Assembly (NCBI GenBank): GCA_003136335.1
Contig: PLEA01000513.1
Span: 1 to 9,196, forward strand
Origin: Acidobacteriaceae bacterium
GTDB lineage: Bacteria > Acidobacteriota > Terriglobia > Terriglobales > SbA1
Length of the DNA stretch: 9,196 bases
Direction of reading: 5' to 3'
Shown here piece after piece: positions 6,477-9,196 of the stretch. The translations under genes were made by a program, and so were the position numbers. Below the pieces are notes generated by a model. It did no database searches and was not told the origin of the DNA. It saw only the letters and a list, made by a program, of their open reading frames with translations. The stretch's first letter is position 1, and every line of letters starts with the position of its first letter.

Positions 6477-7013
6477 ATGGCTCCTGGAGGATTTGTGAAA
6501 AATCGGATTCTGTCTCTCTCTTCTGTCGCCACCCTGGCCGTCGTCTTCGGCATGATCTCCTGGGGCAGCGCGTTTGCTCAAACCACTCCGTCTACACCGA
6601 CGGACCAACCGCCGCCGCAGACTCAGCCGACGCCGACGCCCGACACTCCGCCCACGCAGCAGACCCCGCAGACTCAGCCGACGCCGACGCCGACGCCGGA
6701 TACTCCGCCGGCGACGCAACAGCCGCCCTCTTCGCAAACCCCGGATCAGGCGCAGACGCCGAGCTCGAAGGACAACACTCCGGCTAACAGCACGCCATCC
6801 GCAGCCGCGCCCAGCGCGGGTACGTCAGCCGCGTCTGACAGCCAGAGCTTCTCGGGAACGGTCGAGAAGTCCGGCGACAAGTACGTGCTAAAGGATGACT
6901 CCGGCAAGACCTACGACATCGACCATCAGTCCGACGTCAGCAAGTTCGAAGGCAAGCGCGTACGGGTCCAAGGCAAGCTGGACGACAGCGGCACCAAGAT
7001 CCTGGTGAAGTAG
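6477..7013 (+). CDS. Exported proline/threonine-rich protein with a DUF5818-like C-terminal domain
   Basis: 178 residues. A Sec signal peptide occupies residues 1-34: basic KNR at 8-10, a hydrophobic core to about 29, and AFA before Gln35 as the likely signal peptidase I site. Residues 35-118 are a disordered linker rich in Pro, Thr, Gln and Ser; it holds two copies of a QTQPTPTP...PDTPP unit 17 codons apart, visible in DNA as a repeat at 6615-6640 and 6666-6691. Residues 121-178 form a compact domain (SFSGTVEKSGDKYVLKDDSG, then YDIDHQ, KFEGKRVRVQGKLD, TKILVK) that resembles the small beta-rich DUF5818 domain of acidobacterial secreted proteins; the function is unknown. ATG 6477 has GGGAG six bases upstream. 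A GTG at 6495 with GGAGG four bases upstream would give a shorter, cleaner signal peptide and is a real alternative. It appears monocistronic. Confidence 0.82.
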   Translation: MAPGGFVKNRILSLSSVATLAVVFGMISWGSAFAQTTPSTPTDQPPPQTQPTPTPDTPPTQQTPQTQPTPTPTPDTPPATQQPPSSQTPDQAQTPSSKDNTPANSTPSAAAPSAGTSAASDSQSFSGTVEKSGDKYVLKDDSGKTYDIDHQSDVSKFEGKRVRVQGKLDDSGTKILVK

Positions 7014-7046
7014 TCGCTGAGGCCGGTTGAATTCGAACGATAATGC

Positions 7047-7092
7047 ACCGAGGACACGGGGCGAACCGCCCTGTGATCCTCGGTGACTTTTT
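7047..7092 (+). terminator. Rho-independent terminator after the exported-protein gene
   Basis: The outer stem is ACCGAGGA (7047-7054) with TCCTCGGT (7077-7084). The inner stem is ACGGGGC (7056-7062) with GCCCTGT (7068-7074), including one G-T pair. They are joined by a small internal loop and capped by GAACC. A T5 run follows at 7088-7092. It lies 33 bases after the stop at 7013 and just before the end of the convergent VOC gene. Confidence 0.85.
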
Positions 7093-7102
7093 GCTCGATT
7101 TT

Positions 7103-7495
7103 CTACTTTACCTTTTCTGCAATTGTGATGACCCAGCCTTCTGGATCTTCAAAGGCGAATTCCCGCATCCCGTAGAATTGTTGTTTCAGCGGCATGGTGA
7201 TCTTTGCGCCGCTTTTCTGGACGGCGGCCAGGACTTCTGCGATCCCTTCCACTTCCATGAACAGCGTGAGGCTACCGCCGATGGGCCTGGCTCCGAGCGC
7301 GGGATAGTCTTCGGCGACAGCTTTCTGGTCGTTGAAGAAAATCTCCACACTACCCGCCGCGACCGAGCCGAACACATACGGCGGGTGTTCGGGGACTGTA
7401 ATGGCAGGCTGAAAGCCAAGCACAGAGCTGTAGAAATCCATACTGGCGGCGACGTCGCGGACGACAAGATTGGGCGTGAGCTTTTGGAATCTCAT
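7103..7495 (-). CDS. VOC (glyoxalase/bleomycin-resistance fold) family protein
   Basis: A single vicinal-oxygen-chelate protein of 130 residues, normal for a two-module (beta-alpha-beta-beta-beta x2) chain that usually dimerises. The first module has LTPNLVVRDVAASMDFYSSV and LGFQ (6-29), the typical N-terminal strand, helix and FY signature. The second has the FYGMREFAFEDPEGW pattern (107-121), the commonest C-terminal signature. Family members include glyoxalases, extradiol dioxygenases and antibiotic-binding proteins; nothing here decides among them. ATG 7495 is preceded by GGAGAG (minus strand, 7499-7504), which fixes the start; the frame extends upstream to 7624, but that extension lacks the fold and a ribosome binding site. 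It converges with the exported-protein gene and diverges from the cupin gene. Confidence 0.9.
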   Translation of the reverse strand: MRFQKLTPNLVVRDVAASMDFYSSVLGFQPAITVPEHPPYVFGSVAAGSVEIFFNDQKAVAEDYPALGARPIGGSLTLFMEVEGIAEVLAAVQKSGAKITMPLKQQFYGMREFAFEDPEGWVITIAEKVK

Positions 7496-7732
7496 AATCT
7501 CTCCATTTTGGATGGGGTGGGCGCCGCCTGATGCAGCTGGAGGCGCGACGCACACCGGGGTTGTGTGTTCGCAAAGCCTCCATCCACGCTCCTTGCGAGT
7601 GGAGCGTAGGTAGGGCCGCCTCATTGTCTGTGGCGCTGCCGGGAACGATGGGCAGGCGCGCGGGGCCCGCGAGGTACGATGAAAAGCATAGCATGAGAGT
7701 CAAGATCGGATTCGACTCCGCGGAGTGCAGAA
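7496..7732. other. Divergent intergenic region with small palindromes
   Basis: 237 bases lie between the VOC and cupin starts. Perfect arms ACGCTCC (7586-7592) and GGAGCGT (7601-7607) form a 7-bp stem, and CGCGGG-G-CCCGCG (7659-7671) is a short GC palindrome. No convincing promoter boxes were seen on either strand. A plus-strand open frame (7531-7743) runs into the cupin start and has no protein-like features. Confidence 0.3.
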
Positions 7733-8242
7733 ATGAAGGATAGGAATGCCGCGTACTGGATCGAGAAGCTGCAGCTCGACCCGCATCCAGAAGGTGGGTA
7801 TTTCCGCCAGACCTATCGCTCGGAGATGGTGATTGCGCGAGAGGCATTGCCGGCGGAGTTTTCGGGATCACGAGCGGTTTCGACGGCAATCTATTTTTTG
7901 CTGGATGGCAAGAACTTCTCTGCGTTTCATCGGTTGCGATCGGATGAGGTTTGGCACTTCTACGCGGGCGAACCGCTGGTCGTACATGTGATTGATCCGG
8001 AGGGGAAGTATTTCCAAGTTCTTCTGGGTCGCGATCTGGAAGCGGGACAGATTTTGCAGGCGGTGGTCCGGGCGGGGAGCTGGTTCGCATCGCACGTGGC
8101 GGATTGGAATTCGTTTGTGGTGGTGGGATGCACGGTGGCGCCGGGATTTGATTTTGAGGACTTCGAGATGGGAAGGCGAGCAGAGTTGGGAGCACAATAT
8201 CCGCAGCCTCGGGAACTGATTCAGCGCTTAACGCGTCAGTGA
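7733..8242 (+). CDS. Cupin_5 / DUF985 family protein
   Basis: 169 residues forming one cupin barrel. Diagnostic segments in order: YWIEKLQLDPHPEGGYFRQT (8-27), which is the family's N-terminal signature; STAIYFLL (50-57); FHRLRSDEVWHFYAGEPL (65-82); VRAGSWFASHV (112-122); and VVVGCTVAPGFDFEDFEMG (129-147). These match the DUF985 group typified by yeast YML079w, whose structure is known but whose reaction is not. His66 and the residues around Glu72 and His75 sit where cupins usually bind a metal or ligand. ATG 7733 has GGAG at 7722-7725, seven bases upstream. The stop lies only 3 bp from the stop of the convergent murA gene. No operon partner is visible. Confidence 0.9.
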   Translation: MKDRNAAYWIEKLQLDPHPEGGYFRQTYRSEMVIAREALPAEFSGSRAVSTAIYFLLDGKNFSAFHRLRSDEVWHFYAGEPLVVHVIDPEGKYFQVLLGRDLEAGQILQAVVRAGSWFASHVADWNSFVVVGCTVAPGFDFEDFEMGRRAELGAQYPQPRELIQRLTRQ

Positions 8243-8245
8243 ATG

Positions 8246-9196
8246 CTATTTCACCGCGGCGGCTTTCTTGGGGAACATTTCGCCGATGCGGCGGATTTGC
8301 GCACCGACTCCCTTCAGCTTCTCTTCGATGTGTTCGTAGCCGCGGTCGATGTGGTAAACGCGGTCGATGATGGTTTCGCCGTCGGCGACCAGGGCGGCGA
8401 GCACCAGGGAGGCGGAGGCGCGCAGGTCACTGGCCAGCACAGCCGCGGCGCTGAGCGCAGTTTTGCCGCGGACCACCGCGCGCCGACCTTCAATCTTGAT
8501 ATTGGCGCCCATGCGCACCAGTTCCTGGGCGTGCATGAAGCGGTTCTCAAAAATATTCTCGGTGATGATCGACGTGCCTTCGGCCTGCGTGACCAGCGCC
8601 ATGAATTGCGCCTGGCAGTCGGTGGGAAATCCCGGATGCTCTTCGGTCGACATATCTGCCGCAGTAAAAGGATTGTCTCCCATGACGCGGACGGAGTCGG
8701 CCGTGCACTTGGTTTTGACTCCGACTTCGTGAAGTTTGCTGAGCAGCGCATCGAGGTGGGAAGGATCGCATCCCGCGATGTTGAGATCGCCTCCCGTCAT
8801 GGCTCCTGCGATGATGAACGTGCCGGCTTCGATGCGGTCGGGGATGATGCGGTGTTTGGCGCCCTTCAGTTTGCTCACGCCCTTGATGTGAATGGTGGGC
8901 GTTCCGGCGCCTTCGATCTTCGCTCCCATCTTGTTCAGAAGCGCGGCAAGGTCGGCTACTTCGGGCTCGCGAGCGCAGTTCTCGAGAATCGTCTCACCGT
9001 CGGCGAGGGTCGCAGCCATGAGCAGGTCTTCGGTGCCGGTCACCGTGATCTTGTCAAAAACAAATTCCGCGCCTCTTAGCCGGTCGGTGCTGGCTTCGAC
9101 GTAGCCGTGTTCCTGCGTGATCTTTGCGCCGAGACGCTCGAGACCTTTGATGTGGAGATCGATGGGTCGTTGTCCGATGGCGCAACCGCCGGGCAG
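8246..9196 (-). CDS. murA: UDP-N-acetylglucosamine 1-carboxyvinyltransferase, 5' end beyond the window
   Basis: Transfers enolpyruvate from PEP to UDP-GlcNAc in the cytoplasm, the first committed step of peptidoglycan synthesis and the target of fosfomycin. The 316 residues shown correspond to the C-terminal three quarters of a roughly 420-430 residue enzyme; the frame stays open to base 9196. The fragment opens with [18 protein letters not shown], the active-site loop. Its Cys (codon 9182-9184) is equivalent to E. coli Cys115, so fosfomycin sensitivity is expected at this residue. [10 protein letters not shown] carries the Asp equivalent to Asp305 (codon 8618-8620), and [14 protein letters not shown] carries the Arg equivalent to Arg397 (8342-8344). 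A GTG at 9043 is internal, not the start. Lys22/Asn23 lie outside the window. Confidence 0.96.
   Translation of the reverse strand: MPGGCAIGQRPIDLHIKGLERLGAKITQEHGYVEASTDRLRGAEFVFDKITVTGTEDLLMAATLADGETILENCAREPEVADLAALLNKMGAKIEGAGTPTIHIKGVSKLKGAKHRIIPDRIEAGTFIIAGAMTGGDLNIAGCDPSHLDALLSKLHEVGVKTKCTADSVRVMGDNPFTAADMSTEEHPGFPTDCQAQFMALVTQAEGTSIITENIFENRFMHAQELVRMGANIKIEGRRAVVRGKTALSAAAVLASDLRASASLVLAALVADGETIIDRVYHIDRGYEHIEEKLKGVGAQIRRIGEMFPKKAAAVK

Noticed and set aside
6596..6720. Repeats in the exported-protein gene considered as a CRISPR or mobile element
   Set aside because: The repeats are in-frame Pro/Thr codons of a disordered linker, with no spacer structure.
6574..6891. Arg-rich plus-strand frame inside the exported-protein gene
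   Set aside because: It is a frame-shifted reading of the Pro/Thr codon repeats, while the real frame has a signal peptide and a structured domain.
7496..7624. N-terminal extension of the VOC protein to an upstream start at 7624
   Set aside because: The added residues lack the VOC fold pattern, and a good GGAGAG site precedes ATG 7495.
7350..8195. Minus-strand open frame of 281 codons spanning the VOC and cupin genes
   Set aside because: It crosses two well-supported genes and the intergenic region, is rich in Pro/Ser/Arg, and has no domain.
8243..9079. Plus-strand open frame of 278 codons opposite murA
   Set aside because: MurA catalytic motifs on the minus strand prove the coding frame; this is its complement.

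Overview
The window looks like core chromosome of a GC-rich bacterium, most probably an acidobacterium (Terriglobia-type). That placement is an inference. It rests on a secreted proline-rich protein with a DUF5818-like tail domain, a bacterial lipase-maturation-factor homologue, the GC-rich codon use, and the palindromic sequences between genes. No phage, IS, CRISPR, tRNA or rRNA sequence was recognised.

Layout from left to right. (1) 1-1131 (+) is the 3' part of a CrtI/phytoene-desaturase-like FAD oxidoreductase cut by the window edge. It converges, across a perfect 13-bp palindrome (1148-1176), on (2) 1183-2766 (-), a multi-spanning membrane protein of the lipase maturation factor family. 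(3) A divergent intergenic region of about 350 bp precedes rpsO (3115-3381, +; ribosomal protein S15). (4) A 292-bp, hairpin-rich spacer leads into pnp (3674-6109, +; polynucleotide phosphorylase), which has a long Gly/Arg-rich C-terminal tail and a sharp change of codon preference near its middle. (5) Downstream of pnp come three tandem decamers, a long hairpin and a strong intrinsic terminator (6206-6234). (6) 6477-7013 (+) encodes an exported Pro/Thr-rich small protein, closed by its own terminator (7047-7092). (7) 7103-7495 (-) is a VOC/glyoxalase-fold protein. (8) 7733-8242 (+) is a Cupin_5/DUF985 protein that ends 3 bp from the end of (9) murA (8246-9196, -; partial), the first committed enzyme of peptidoglycan synthesis.

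Only rpsO-pnp is a recognisable functional unit. The same order occurs in many bacteria and joins a ribosomal protein gene to the 3'-5' exoribonuclease gene. In E. coli the structured spacer is where RNase III and PNPase act for autoregulation, and the hairpins seen here could serve a comparable purpose. The other genes look like separate transcription units: neighbours converge or diverge, and two intrinsic terminators isolate the exported protein gene.

I found no convincing evidence of a new multi-gene system. The most unusual signals are the codon-preference break inside pnp, the mutually exclusive hairpins just before the pnp ribosome binding site, the RGG-like tail of PNPase, and the intergenic palindrome and decamer repeats, which may belong to genome-wide repeat families.
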